From: Brotonthovivens ammoniilytica
GTDB taxonomy: Bacteria > Bacillota > Clostridia > Lachnospirales > Lachnospiraceae
DNA length: 64,000 bases
Direction of reading: 5' to 3'
NCBI RefSeq assembly: GCF_025566885.1
Contig: NZ_JAOQJQ010000002.1
Coordinates: forward strand, 310,001-374,000
Each line of letters starts with the position of its first letter. The stretch's first letter is position 1. The notes beneath the pieces are model-generated. The model had not been told where the DNA came from. It made no database searches and was given only the letters and a program-made list of their open reading frames with translations. Shown one piece after another: positions 34,843-43,592 of this stretch. The translations under genes were made by a program, and so were the position numbers.

Positions 34843-35820
34843 GTGAAAGATAAAATTCTGGGCATGCTGCTTAAGGAGCAGGGATTTGTATCCGGACAGA
34901 AAATATGTGAAACTTTTGGTGTTTCCCGGACGGCAGTATGGAAGGCAGTTCATCAGCTCACAGAAGATGGGTATCAGATTGAGGCGGTAAGAAATAAAGG
35001 GTATCGTCTGATTCAAATGCCGGATTATCTGAGTAAAAAGGATTTCGTAAATCAATTACATACCGATTGGGCCGGAAGAAATATATATATTCTGGATGAG
35101 GTGGATTCAACAAATGATGAAGCGAAACGTCTCGCAGAAGGCGGGGAAGGCCACGGAACGGTAATTATTGCTAAAAAGCAGACTGCCGGAAAGGGGCGCA
35201 GAGGACGTTCTTTTGAATCTCCTATGGGCTGCGGCCTGTTTATGTCAATGATTATAAGAGATGATATTCTGCCATCCAGGGCATCTATGCTGACTTTGGT
35301 GATGGGGATTGCAGTAACAAAAGCTCTTGAAACGTTAACCGGCCTGAATGTTCAGATTAAATGGCCAAATGATGTTCTGGCGGGCGGGAAAAAAATATGT
35401 GGAATCCTAACTGAGATGAGTATGCAGATTGAATGTATGAACTATTTGGTGATCGGCTGTGGCGTGAATGTTAGAAATGAAAGTTTTCCGGAAGAAATGA
35501 AAGACCGCGCTACCTCTGTATTGCTTGAGGGCGTGGATTTAGTCAGCTATTCAGAGCTTGCGGCAGGTATATTAGAACAGTTTGAAGTATATTACCGGAT
35601 GTTTATGAGAAACCAGGATCTGACAGAAATTGTTGATGAATATAATGAGTATTTGATTAATAAAAACCGACAGGTAACTGTATTAAATCCCAAAGACCAG
35701 TATGAAGGACTTGCCCTTGGCATTAATACACGGGGAGAGCTAATGGTTCAGACACGGCAGGAAGTAAAATATGTAACTGCTGGAGAAGTGTCTGTCAGAG
35801 GGATATACGGTTATATTTAG
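34843..35820 (+). CDS. birA: Bifunctional biotin--protein ligase / biotin operon repressor BirA
   Basis: The 325-residue protein has an N-terminal winged helix (residues about 1-60; GQKICETFGVSRTAVWKAVHQL) and a biotin ligase domain with the adenylate loop KQTAGKGRRGRSFESPMGCGLFMSM (near 108-132) and the core KWPNDVLAGGKKICGIL (near 170-186). It attaches biotin to carboxylases and may repress biotin uptake genes. The GTG start has AGGAG at the end of argF, so the two genes are coupled. Confidence 0.93.
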   Translation: MKDKILGMLLKEQGFVSGQKICETFGVSRTAVWKAVHQLTEDGYQIEAVRNKGYRLIQMPDYLSKKDFVNQLHTDWAGRNIYILDEVDSTNDEAKRLAEGGEGHGTVIIAKKQTAGKGRRGRSFESPMGCGLFMSMIIRDDILPSRASMLTLVMGIAVTKALETLTGLNVQIKWPNDVLAGGKKICGILTEMSMQIECMNYLVIGCGVNVRNESFPEEMKDRATSVLLEGVDLVSYSELAAGILEQFEVYYRMFMRNQDLTEIVDEYNEYLINKNRQVTVLNPKDQYEGLALGINTRGELMVQTRQEVKYVTAGEVSVRGIYGYI

Positions 35821-35829
35821 GAGCAGGAA

Positions 35830-36168
35830 ATGTATCAGGATGAAATTGTTTTATGTGGTTCTAGCGCATATACTAAGAAATATTATTTGAATGAAGACTT
35901 TGAGGGACTTCCTCAGGCGATTAAAGATGAATTGAAAATTATGTGTGTTCTCTTTACCGAAGATATCGGAGGTGTTCTCTCGCTGAAATTTGATGAGCAG
36001 GGAAATCTGAACTTTGAAACTTCCGCGGATGAAGGAGATCTTTTATATGATGATATAGGCAGTGTGCTGAAGGTAAAACAGCTTCAGCGTACAAAGGAAG
36101 AGCTGCTGGAAGCTTTGGAAACATATTACCGGGTTTTTTTCCTGGGGCAGGACTGGGAGGAAGAATAG
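35830..36168 (+). CDS. Conserved hypothetical protein (DUF6145-like)
   Basis: The 112-residue cytoplasmic acidic protein begins MYQDEIVLCGSSAYTKKYYLNE and contains LPQAIKDELKIMCVLFTEDIGGVLSLKF. I associate this with the DUF6145 family of Clostridia, known only as hypothetical; that assignment is from memory. AGGAGCAGGAA lies before the ATG and it is tightly spaced between birA and coaX, so it is a genuine operon member. Confidence 0.65.
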   Translation: MYQDEIVLCGSSAYTKKYYLNEDFEGLPQAIKDELKIMCVLFTEDIGGVLSLKFDEQGNLNFETSADEGDLLYDDIGSVLKVKQLQRTKEELLEALETYYRVFFLGQDWEEE

Positions 36169-36169
36169 C

Positions 36170-36946
36170 ATGTTGCTGACAATTGATGTGGGAAATACAA
36201 ATGTTACAATGGGAGTGTTTGACGGAGAGGAGCTGATTGCCACATTCCGGATGACAACGAAGCTTCAGCGGACTTCAGATGAATACGGGATTACGATTAT
36301 AGATCTGCTGGAGCATAACCGAATATCGTCCGGATGGATTACGGATATTATTATTGCCTCGGTAGTGCCTAATGTTATGCATTCCCTGGGGAGCGCCCTG
36401 ATAAAATATTTTGGAGTAAAGCCTCTTGTGGTTGAATCGGGAATTAAAACAGGCGTGCGTGTGGCCACTAAAAATCCCCGTCAGATCGGAGCCGATCGGA
36501 TTGTGGATGCTGCCGCTGCCTATGAGCTTTATGGCGGACCTGTAATTGTAATTGATTTTGGAACGGCAACCACGTATGATCTGGTGGATGCTTCCGGTGC
36601 ATTTGTGGCTGGGGTTACAGCCCCTGGAATCCGGACGTCAGCGAAATCATTGTGGGACAGTGCAGCGAAGCTTCCGGAATTTGAGATAAAGAAGCCAGGC
36701 AGTATTCTGGCCCAGGAGACAATTTCAAGTATGCAGGCAGGGCTTGTGTATGGACAGATTGGTCAGACGGAATATATTATTCAGCATATAAAGTCTGAGG
36801 CCGGGATGGGGGATATAAAAGTCGTTGCCACCGGGGGGCTGGGGCGGATTATTGAGCAGGAGACAACTCTCATTGATATTTATGATCCGATGCTGACGCT
36901 TCGTGGGATGCGCCTTATTTTTGATAAAAATAGAATGGCAAAATAA
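36170..36946 (+). CDS. coaX: Type III pantothenate kinase
   Basis: The 258-residue enzyme phosphorylates pantothenate, the first step of CoA synthesis. The N-terminal phosphate loop LLTIDVGNTNVTMGVFDG (residues 2-19), NPRQIGADRIVDAAAAYE (near 104-121), VIDFGTATTYDLVD and GGLGRIIE define the CoaX type of the ASKHA fold. It lies one base after the upstream hypothetical gene, with GGGAGGAAG as ribosome binding site, and overlaps dusB by one base. Confidence 0.93.
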   Translation: MLLTIDVGNTNVTMGVFDGEELIATFRMTTKLQRTSDEYGITIIDLLEHNRISSGWITDIIIASVVPNVMHSLGSALIKYFGVKPLVVESGIKTGVRVATKNPRQIGADRIVDAAAAYELYGGPVIVIDFGTATTYDLVDASGAFVAGVTAPGIRTSAKSLWDSAAKLPEFEIKKPGSILAQETISSMQAGLVYGQIGQTEYIIQHIKSEAGMGDIKVVATGGLGRIIEQETTLIDIYDPMLTLRGMRLIFDKNRMAK

Positions 36947-37911
36947 TGATGGAAAAGTTAAAAATAGGAAATGTAACACTTAACAATCCTCTTATACTGG
37001 CACCAATGGCAGGAGTAACTGACCTGCCATTTCGTTTGCTCTGCAAGGAGCAGGGAGCGGGGCTTTTATGTATGGAGATGGTCAGTGCAAAAGCAATCTA
37101 TTATAAGAATAAAAATACGGAACAGCTGTTAGAGATTTCACCTGATGAACGGCCTGTTTCTTTGCAGCTGTTTGGGTCTGAACCAGATATTATAGCGTCG
37201 ATGGCAGCGCGGATTGAGGAGCGCCCTTTTGACATTCTGGATTTTAATATGGGATGTCCGGTGCCTAAGGTAGTAAATAATGGGGAAGGTTCCGCTCTGA
37301 TGAAGAATCCGAAACTGACGGAAGAAATATTGATGAAACTTGTGAAAGCAGTTAAAAAGCCGGTAACAGTAAAAATACGAAAGGGATTCGATGAAGACCA
37401 TGTTAATGCTGTTGAGATAGCGAAAATTGCTGAGAGCTGCGGCGTGGCAGCGGTGGCTGTCCACGGAAGAACCAGACAGCAGTATTATTCCGGAAGGGCA
37501 GACTGGGATATTATCCGACAGGTAAAAGAAGCCGTGTCTATTCCTGTAATTGGAAACGGAGATCTGCTTTCTGCCGAAGATGTTGTTCGTATGAAAGCGG
37601 AGACTGGATGTGATGGATTCATGATTGGCCGGGGGGCGCAGGGGAATCCCTGGATATTCAGGCAGATTCTCCATAAACTTCAGACTGGGGAAGAGCTGCC
37701 AAAGCCCACCATTCAGGAAGTATCAGAGATGGTACTGCGCCATGCCCGTCTTCAGCTTGAGGTAAAAGGAGAATACACTGGTATCCGAGAGATTCGAAAA
37801 CATGCAGCCTGGTATACGGCAGGGTATAAAAATTCTGCAAAGCTTCGTGGAAAGATCAATGAGGTAGAGAATTTTGAGCAGCTTGAGCAGCTGTTTGCCG
37901 GGCTTTTATAA
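36946..37911 (+). CDS. dusB: tRNA-dihydrouridine synthase DusB
   Basis: The 321-residue FMN enzyme reduces uridine in the tRNA D-loop. The TIM-barrel shows LAPMAGVTDLPFR (near residues 20-32), the family signature DFNMGCPVPKVVNNGEGSALM (near 100-120) with the catalytic Cys, KIRKGFDEDHVNA, VHGRTRQQYYSG and IGNGDLLS, and the C-terminal helical tRNA-binding domain. Length and motifs match DusB. It is coupled to coaX by an overlapping TAATG. Confidence 0.92.
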   Translation: MMEKLKIGNVTLNNPLILAPMAGVTDLPFRLLCKEQGAGLLCMEMVSAKAIYYKNKNTEQLLEISPDERPVSLQLFGSEPDIIASMAARIEERPFDILDFNMGCPVPKVVNNGEGSALMKNPKLTEEILMKLVKAVKKPVTVKIRKGFDEDHVNAVEIAKIAESCGVAAVAVHGRTRQQYYSGRADWDIIRQVKEAVSIPVIGNGDLLSAEDVVRMKAETGCDGFMIGRGAQGNPWIFRQILHKLQTGEELPKPTIQEVSEMVLRHARLQLEVKGEYTGIREIRKHAAWYTAGYKNSAKLRGKINEVENFEQLEQLFAGLL

Positions 37912-37989
37912 TTTTGGACAGATTTTTTCATAGCAGACATATAATGATAAGAAAATAATTTTTGCTGAGAAAAATGTAAAGGTGTTGGT

Positions 37990-38619
37990 ATGAAGAAATT
38001 TAAAGATGTCTGGAAGCGGATACTGCAAATGATACGGGTATTTCTTGGGGAACATCAGAAAACAGCAGAGGAGAGACAGGAACCAAAAGAGGCTGTGGAA
38101 GAATGGGAAAATCCGTTTATAGATGATTTCAGGGAGCTGCTTTTGCAGATATTGGAACAAAGGAATCTGTCTTATAAAAAACTCCGTTTAATTGTAATTG
38201 ACACGGACAGCCCGGAACAGTCCTATCTGGAGGAGGATGATATAGTCAGATTACTAGAGCAGCTGATGGAAGGGCTGAACGGTCTGGAGATTGTTACGGG
38301 CAGACCTGAATACTTCAAACAGTTTTTGGATCATATGTATGAAACTTATGGACTTTTGGTTCAGACATATCCGGAAAAGTACACAGGCCCCTTTGCCGGA
38401 AATCTGATTCTGGATTTGGAGAGAAAAACGCCTATGGAACCTGGAAAATATCCTAAGGATATTTTATATCTGCCAATACATAAGAAAAAATGGGAAATTT
38501 TAGAAAATAGCCATGATTCCTGTGCAGATTCCATAAATCTTGACATACAGATACCTATCGGCTATAATATTGTGACTGTCAAATTGAAAAACTCAGAATT
38601 AAATAGAAATAGAATGTAG
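37990..38619 (+). CDS. Hypothetical protein
   Basis: The 209-residue protein has a basic amphipathic N-terminus, an acidic linker and a mixed alpha/beta middle (LRLIVIDTDSPEQSYLEEDDIVRLLEQL). No signal peptide or recognised catalytic motif is seen. AAAGGTGTT precedes the ATG. It is positioned between dusB and greA. I do not recognise the family. Confidence 0.6.
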   Translation: MKKFKDVWKRILQMIRVFLGEHQKTAEERQEPKEAVEEWENPFIDDFRELLLQILEQRNLSYKKLRLIVIDTDSPEQSYLEEDDIVRLLEQLMEGLNGLEIVTGRPEYFKQFLDHMYETYGLLVQTYPEKYTGPFAGNLILDLERKTPMEPGKYPKDILYLPIHKKKWEILENSHDSCADSINLDIQIPIGYNIVTVKLKNSELNRNRM

Positions 38620-38639
38620 CAAATCAGGAGGAGCAGTAA

Positions 38640-39119
38640 ATGGATAAGAAGAATCTTTTGACTTACCAGGGTTTACAAAAACTGGAGAACGAACTTCAGG
38701 ATTTAAAAGTAGTTAAAAGAAAAGAAGTTGCACAAAAGATTAAAGAAGCAAGAGAACAGGGTGATTTATCAGAAAATGCAGAATATGATGCTGCAAAAGA
38801 TGAACAGCGCGATATTGAAGCAAGAATTGAAGAAATTGAAAAGATTCTGAAAAATGCGGAAGTAGTTGTAGAGGATGAAGTAGATCTGGACAAAATTAAT
38901 GTTGGATGTCAGGTAAAAATCTATGACTGTGAATTTGAAGAAGAGTTAAATTACAAAATTGTTGGTTCCACAGAAGCCAACAGCCTCAAAGGTAAGATTT
39001 CCAATGAATCTCCTGTAGGTAAAGCGCTGCTGGGAGCAAAAATCGGAGATACCATTGAAGTAGAAACACAGGCAGGTGTTTTGACATACAAAGTTCTGGA
39101 AATCCAGAGATCTAACTAA
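38640..39119 (+). CDS. greA: Transcription elongation factor GreA
   Basis: The 159-residue factor rescues backtracked RNA polymerase by stimulating transcript cleavage. The N-terminal coiled coil carries AREQGDLSENAEYDAAKDEQ with the acidic tip, and the C-terminal FKBP-like domain ends SPVGKALLGAKIGDTIEVE. The length is standard. AGGAGGAGCAGTAA precedes the ATG; lysS follows after 15 bp, a common greA-lysS pair. Confidence 0.95.
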   Translation: MDKKNLLTYQGLQKLENELQDLKVVKRKEVAQKIKEAREQGDLSENAEYDAAKDEQRDIEARIEEIEKILKNAEVVVEDEVDLDKINVGCQVKIYDCEFEEELNYKIVGSTEANSLKGKISNESPVGKALLGAKIGDTIEVETQAGVLTYKVLEIQRSN

Positions 39120-39134
39120 TAAGGAGAGATAAGA

Positions 39135-41057
39135 ATGGCAGAGCAGAACAAAGGACAGCAGAAAGAACAGGATATCAGCCAGCTTTTAAAGGTGCGCCGT
39201 GAGAAGCTGAAGGAACTGCAGGATAACGGTAAAAATCCATTTGAAATTACTAAGTATGATGTGACACACCACAGTACTGAAATTAAAGATAGTTATGAGG
39301 AACTGGAAGGAAAAACTGTTACAATTGCAGGGCGTATGATGTTCAAACGCGTGATGGGCAAAGCATCCTTTTGTAACATTCAGGATTTGAAAGGAAGTAT
39401 TCAGTCCTATGTTGCCAGGGATAATGTTGGTGAAGAGTCTTACAAAGATTTTAAGAAATATGATGTAGGCGACATTATCGGTATCAGAGGTGAAGTTTTT
39501 AAAACAAAAACAGGTGAAATTTCCATTCATGCAAGCTCTGTAACTTTATTAAGCAAAAGCCTTCAGGTACTTCCTGAAAAATTCCATGGCCTGACAGATA
39601 CAGATACCCGTTACCGTCAGCGTTATGTAGACCTGATTATGAACCAGGATGTCAAGGAGACATTTGTAAAACGTTCAAAATGTATCAGTGCCATCCGCCA
39701 TTATCTTGACGGACAGGGATTTATGGAAGTAGAAACTCCTATGCTGGTAAGCAATGCCGGCGGTGCGGCTGCAAGACCTTTCGAAACGCATTTTAATGCA
39801 TTAAATGAAGATTTAAAGCTGCGTATTTCTCTGGAGCTGTATTTAAAACGTTTGATTGTAGGAGGAATGGAACGGGTATATGAGATTGGACGAGTATTCC
39901 GCAACGAGGGATTAGATACCCGTCATAATCCGGAATTTACGTTGATGGAATTGTATCAGGCATATACAGATTATCATGGTATGATGGATTTGACCGAGAA
40001 TCTGTACCGTCATGTGGCTAAAGAGGTAACCGGTTCAGAAGTCATTACTTACGGGGAACATACTATGGACCTGTCCAAACCATTTGCACGTATTACAATG
40101 GTAGATGCCGTAAAACAGTATGCAGATGTGGACTTTAATGAAATACAGACAACAGAAGAGGCTAAAGAAATCGCAAAGGAACGTGGTATTATCTTTGAGG
40201 AGCGCCATGAAAAAGGCGATATCTTAAACTTGTTCTTTGAAGAATTTGTGGAAGATCATCTGATTCAGCCTACCTTTATTATGGACCACCCGGTGGAGAT
40301 TTCACCGCTGACCAAGAAAAAACCGGACAACCCTGCCTATACAGAACGTTTTGAGTTCTTTATGAATGGCTGGGAGATGGCCAATGCATATTCCGAGCTG
40401 AATGATCCTATTGATCAGAGAGAACGTTTTGAAGCTCAGGAACGTGCTTTTGCGGCCGGTGATGATGAGGCGAATCATACAGATGAGGATTTCCTGAATG
40501 CGTTAAGCATCGGTATGCCGCCAACCGGCGGGATTGGTTTTGGAATTGACCGAATGGTGATGATGATGACAAATAGTCCTGCTATCAGGGATGTGCTTCT
40601 GTTCCCGACAATGAAGTCACTGGATCCGAAAAAGGGCGAGGTTAAGGCTGAAAAAGCCGAAGAAAAACCGGCGGAAAAGATTGATTTTTCAAAGGTAAAG
40701 ATTGAGCCGCTCTTTGAGGAAATGGTTGATTTCGACACTTTCAGCAAGTCAGATTTCCGTGCCGTAAAGGTTGAGGCGTGCGAGGCAGTTCCGAAGTCAA
40801 AGAAACTTCTGAAGTTCACTCTGAATGACGGAACAGACCGGAAACGCACGATTTTAAGCGGTATTCACGAGTATTATGAGCCGGAAGAACTGGTTGGAAA
40901 GACCTGTATCGCAATCGTAAATCTGCCGCCCAGAAAGATGATGGGCATTGATTCCGAGGGTATGCTGATTTCAGCAGTATACGAGAATGACGGAAAAGAA
41001 GGGCTGAATCTTCTGATGGTCGATGACAGGATTCCGGCAGGGGCGAAGCTGTATTAA
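39135..41057 (+). CDS. lysS: Lysyl-tRNA synthetase (class II) with C-terminal tRNA-binding domain
   Basis: The 640-residue enzyme charges tRNA-Lys. The OB-fold (residues about 60-165) and class II core are complete: motif 2 VYEIGRVFRNEGLDTRHNPEFT (near 248-270) and motif 3 GGIGFGIDRMVMMMTN (near 462-477). A standard LysRS would end near residue 495 (DVLLFPTMK). Here a charged linker (KAEKAEEKPAEK) and about 120 extra residues follow: SKSDFRAVKVEACEAVPKSKK, GIHEYYEPEELVGK, NLPPRKMMGIDSEGMLIS, the EMAP/Trbp111-type tRNA-binding fold seen at the end of MetRS. Codons in this tail favour GAG, AAG and CTG more than the rest. The ICE starts directly downstream. Confidence 0.92.
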   Translation: MAEQNKGQQKEQDISQLLKVRREKLKELQDNGKNPFEITKYDVTHHSTEIKDSYEELEGKTVTIAGRMMFKRVMGKASFCNIQDLKGSIQSYVARDNVGEESYKDFKKYDVGDIIGIRGEVFKTKTGEISIHASSVTLLSKSLQVLPEKFHGLTDTDTRYRQRYVDLIMNQDVKETFVKRSKCISAIRHYLDGQGFMEVETPMLVSNAGGAAARPFETHFNALNEDLKLRISLELYLKRLIVGGMERVYEIGRVFRNEGLDTRHNPEFTLMELYQAYTDYHGMMDLTENLYRHVAKEVTGSEVITYGEHTMDLSKPFARITMVDAVKQYADVDFNEIQTTEEAKEIAKERGIIFEERHEKGDILNLFFEEFVEDHLIQPTFIMDHPVEISPLTKKKPDNPAYTERFEFFMNGWEMANAYSELNDPIDQRERFEAQERAFAAGDDEANHTDEDFLNALSIGMPPTGGIGFGIDRMVMMMTNSPAIRDVLLFPTMKSLDPKKGEVKAEKAEEKPAEKIDFSKVKIEPLFEEMVDFDTFSKSDFRAVKVEACEAVPKSKKLLKFTLNDGTDRKRTILSGIHEYYEPEELVGKTCIAIVNLPPRKMMGIDSEGMLISAVYENDGKEGLNLLMVDDRIPAGAKLY

Positions 41058-41099
41058 ATCTTTGCAAAAGACTCCGAAAAGAATACTTTTTGTGGTACA

Positions 41100-41119
41100 G
41101 TACGACAAGAGTACGACAA
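41100..41119. repeat. Direct repeat GTACGACAA at the inferred left end of the ICE
   Basis: GTACGACAA occurs at 41100-41108 and 41111-41119, an 11-bp (one helical turn) spacing typical of recombinase or excisionase arm sites. A hairpin (AGGGCTT 41135-41141 with 41161-41167) follows and may end lysS transcription. Confidence 0.45.
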
Positions 41120-41195
41120 ATTAAACTCTCTTAAAGGGCTTTAATCAATGATTTTAAATTAAGCCCTGTTAGCACAAGTGAATAGAACGCATGAT

Positions 41196-41238
41196 AAGGA
41201 CACTTTTCTAAAAGAAATTTTAGAGGAGTGTCCTTTTT
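41196..41238 (+). terminator. Strong terminator before the first ICE gene
   Basis: AAGGACACT (41196-41204 region) pairs with AGTGTCCTT (41227-41235), an inner CTAAAA/TTTTAG stem closes on a GAAA loop, and six T residues follow. It shields the ICE genes from lysS read-through and rules out starts upstream of it. Confidence 0.85.
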
Positions 41239-41276
41239 TGTTATGGTCGAAAAATTATGAATTGGAGGAAAATCAA

Positions 41277-41747
41277 ATGGCAAACACAGCGACAGGAGCA
41301 AAAGTAAAACAGGAAAGAAAAATCACTTTCAAGAACGAGGAACATGAAAAATTTTACAACACCTATCTTTCAAAATGTCGGTATCAGGATTCGTATCACA
41401 AAACTCTCATTTATTGCCTGGGATTGTCGGAAGATACCAGACGGAATGTAAACCGGATCTATGACTTTGAGACGGGATTTATAAAGCCGGAGTGTCTGCA
41501 GGAAGGCTGGCAGACCAGCGGCAGTGAACGGATTGTCCGTTTGGCGTTTAACCTTTATACAGACGGGACGCCGACAACGGACGAATATGACGATACAGAA
41601 GAACAGATTACAGAGACACGGCTTTATTCTGTCAGCGATATATTCTGCACAGGGGATGCCAGATATTTTTGGGAAGCGATCAAAATCCGCTATCCGGATT
41701 ACTGCTTCTATGTGGATTGGGAGGAGATGTTTTATGCTGAAGATTAG
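41277..41747 (+). CDS. ICE hypothetical protein (DUF6075-like)
   Basis: The 156-residue cytoplasmic protein has a basic N-terminus and a Tyr-rich core (HEKFYNTYLSKCRYQDSYHKTLIYCLGLSEDTRRNV; DIFCTGDARYFWEAIKIRYPDYC). I associate it with DUF6075, found in mobile elements of Clostridia; function unknown. The ATG at 41277 has GGAGG eight bases upstream and lies after the terminator. It overlaps the next gene by 14 bases. Confidence 0.65.
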   Translation: MANTATGAKVKQERKITFKNEEHEKFYNTYLSKCRYQDSYHKTLIYCLGLSEDTRRNVNRIYDFETGFIKPECLQEGWQTSGSERIVRLAFNLYTDGTPTTDEYDDTEEQITETRLYSVSDIFCTGDARYFWEAIKIRYPDYCFYVDWEEMFYAED

Positions 41748-41907
41748 GCTGCAAGGAACCGTGAAGGATATTCGATGGTTTAAACATCTGTTGGAGAGAC
41801 ACCCGGAGATCCGGGTTCTCTCAGCATCAGAGATATTTTCTAATAAAGGGACGAACCGATATTTCCGCTCCTATGCGGAAGTTGAAAAGAAAGAGGAAGA
41901 AAGGTAG
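41734..41907 (+). CDS. DUF3970-like small protein
   Basis: The 57-residue protein (LKIRLQGTVKDIRWFKHLLERH, then SEIFSNKGTNRYFRSYAEVE) matches the small DUF3970 family, known from plasmids and conjugative elements and of unknown role. GAGGAGATG lies before the ATG inside the end of the preceding gene, so the pair is translationally coupled. It is followed by parA after ten bases. Confidence 0.65.
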   Translation: MLKIRLQGTVKDIRWFKHLLERHPEIRVLSASEIFSNKGTNRYFRSYAEVEKKEEER

Positions 41908-41917
41908 GTAAAGATAT

Positions 41918-42703
41918 ATGTGCAGAATTATCGCAATCGCAAACCAAAAGGGCGGTGTTGGAAAAACAACAACCTGTGTAAATTTAGGTATCGGTCTGGC
42001 AAGAGCCGGGGAAAAGGTGCTTCTGGTGGAAGCAGACGCCCAGGGCAGCATGGCAGTGAGTTTAGGCATCCAAGAGCCGGATGAACTGGATGTAACCTTA
42101 GTAAATATCATGGAGAAGATTATCAACGACGAAGACGTGGAGCCGGGAGAAGGGATTATCCACCATGAGGAGGGGATTGACTTTATCCCCGCCAATATCG
42201 AGCTTGCCGGATTGGAGACTTCCCTTGTGAACGTGATGTGCCGGGAGCAGGTGCTTCGCCTGTACCTGGACGGGATAAAAGACGGATATGATTATATCCT
42301 GATTGATTGTATGCCTTCTTTGGGAATGATCACCATCAATGCTCTGGTGGCAGCGGACAGTGTGCTGATCCCGGTGGAGGCGGCTTATCTTCCGGTAAAG
42401 GGATTACAGCAGCTTATCAAGACTATCGGCAAGGTACATAGACGGCTGAATCCCAGGCTGTCCATTCTGGGGATTCTGCTGACAAAGGTTGACCGCCGGA
42501 CAAACTTTGCAAAGGATATATCTGAACAGATCCGGGAGGTTTACGGCAATAACATCCATATCTTTGAGAACTGTATCCCGATGTCTGTACGGGCGGCAGA
42601 GACAACAGCGGAGGGAAAGAGTATCTATCTTCATGATCCGAAAGGAATTGTGGCAGAGGAATACCGCCACCTGACCGGGGAGGTGCTTGCAGATGAAAAG
42701 TAA
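41918..42703 (+). CDS. parA: ParA-family partition ATPase
   Basis: The 261-residue deviant Walker ATPase has KGGVGKTTTCVNLG (residues 10-23), VEADAQGSMAVSLG and DYILIDCMPSLGMITINAL. It partners with the ParB encoded next to segregate the excised or replicating element. The two genes overlap by 11 bases. Lengths and motifs are typical of small-element ParA (Soj-like). Confidence 0.92.
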   Translation: MCRIIAIANQKGGVGKTTTCVNLGIGLARAGEKVLLVEADAQGSMAVSLGIQEPDELDVTLVNIMEKIINDEDVEPGEGIIHHEEGIDFIPANIELAGLETSLVNVMCREQVLRLYLDGIKDGYDYILIDCMPSLGMITINALVAADSVLIPVEAAYLPVKGLQQLIKTIGKVHRRLNPRLSILGILLTKVDRRTNFAKDISEQIREVYGNNIHIFENCIPMSVRAAETTAEGKSIYLHDPKGIVAEEYRHLTGEVLADEK

Positions 42704-43592
42704 AAGTGCGGAAAAAATCAAGCTGACCTCCTATGACGAGCTGTTTGGAGCAGAAGAAAACAACGTAGAGGGAAAATATACAAAAGTCCCGTTAAGCCAG
42801 CTCCATCCTTTTAAGAATCATCCGTTTAAGGTACTGGATGATGAAAAGATGCAGGAGACGGTGGATAGCGTGAAGCAGCACGGCGTGATCCAGCCAGGGA
42901 TTGTGCGCCCTTGCGCAGACGGATATGAGGTAGTGGCAGGACACCGGAGATGGAGGGCCTGTGAGTTGGCAGGAGAAACAGAGATGCCGGTGATTATCCG
43001 GGATCTGGATGATGATGCCGCCACGGTGCTTATGGTAGACACCAATATCCAGAGAGAGAACCTTCTGCCCAGCGAGAAAGCCAGGGCTTATAAGATGAAA
43101 TATGAGGCGCTGAAACACCAGGGAAGCAAAGGGGACAAACATACGGCAGACGCCGTAGGAGAGAAAGCCGGGGACAGCGGACGGACAGTGCAGAGATATA
43201 TCCGGCTTGCAAGCCTGATTGAAGGGCTTCTGGAACTGGTGGATACAGGCAGGATTGCGATGGTAGCCGGGGAGCGCTTATCTTTTCTGAAGCCGGAAGA
43301 ACAGGAAATGGTGCTGGAAGCAGCGGGGAACATTGGCGCTTATCCATCTCCGGCACAGGCAGGACAGCTCAAAGCTATGAGTGAGGAAGGAACGTTTTCA
43401 GAAGGGAGCATCTATGCGCTTCTGGTAAAGAAAGAGGGCGGCGGACAGAGTGTGACAATCTCTTCAAAGAAGATCCGGGATTACTTCCCGCCGGCATATA
43501 CGAAAACGCAGATTGAGGAAGTGATCTATTCGCTTCTGGAACAGTGGAAACAGAGAAAGGGGGAAGAAATAGATGCAGGAGATACAGTTTGA
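42693..43592 (+). CDS. parB: ParB-family DNA-binding partition protein
   Basis: The 299-residue protein has the ParB/Spo0J N-terminal nuclease-like fold: PLSQLHPFKNHPFKVLDDEKMQETVDSVKQHGVIQPGIVRP, the GHRRWRA box (near residue 87) and NIQRENLLPSEKARAY, followed by a helix-turn-helix. Modern ParB proteins bind CTP through these boxes and load at parS. The ATG at 42693 has GGGGAGG nine bases upstream; a TTG at 42687 is less well placed. Its parS is unknown; the palindromes at 45095 and elsewhere are candidates. Confidence 0.92.
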   Translation: MKSKSAEKIKLTSYDELFGAEENNVEGKYTKVPLSQLHPFKNHPFKVLDDEKMQETVDSVKQHGVIQPGIVRPCADGYEVVAGHRRWRACELAGETEMPVIIRDLDDDAATVLMVDTNIQRENLLPSEKARAYKMKYEALKHQGSKGDKHTADAVGEKAGDSGRTVQRYIRLASLIEGLLELVDTGRIAMVAGERLSFLKPEEQEMVLEAAGNIGAYPSPAQAGQLKAMSEEGTFSEGSIYALLVKKEGGGQSVTISSKKIRDYFPPAYTKTQIEEVIYSLLEQWKQRKGEEIDAGDTV

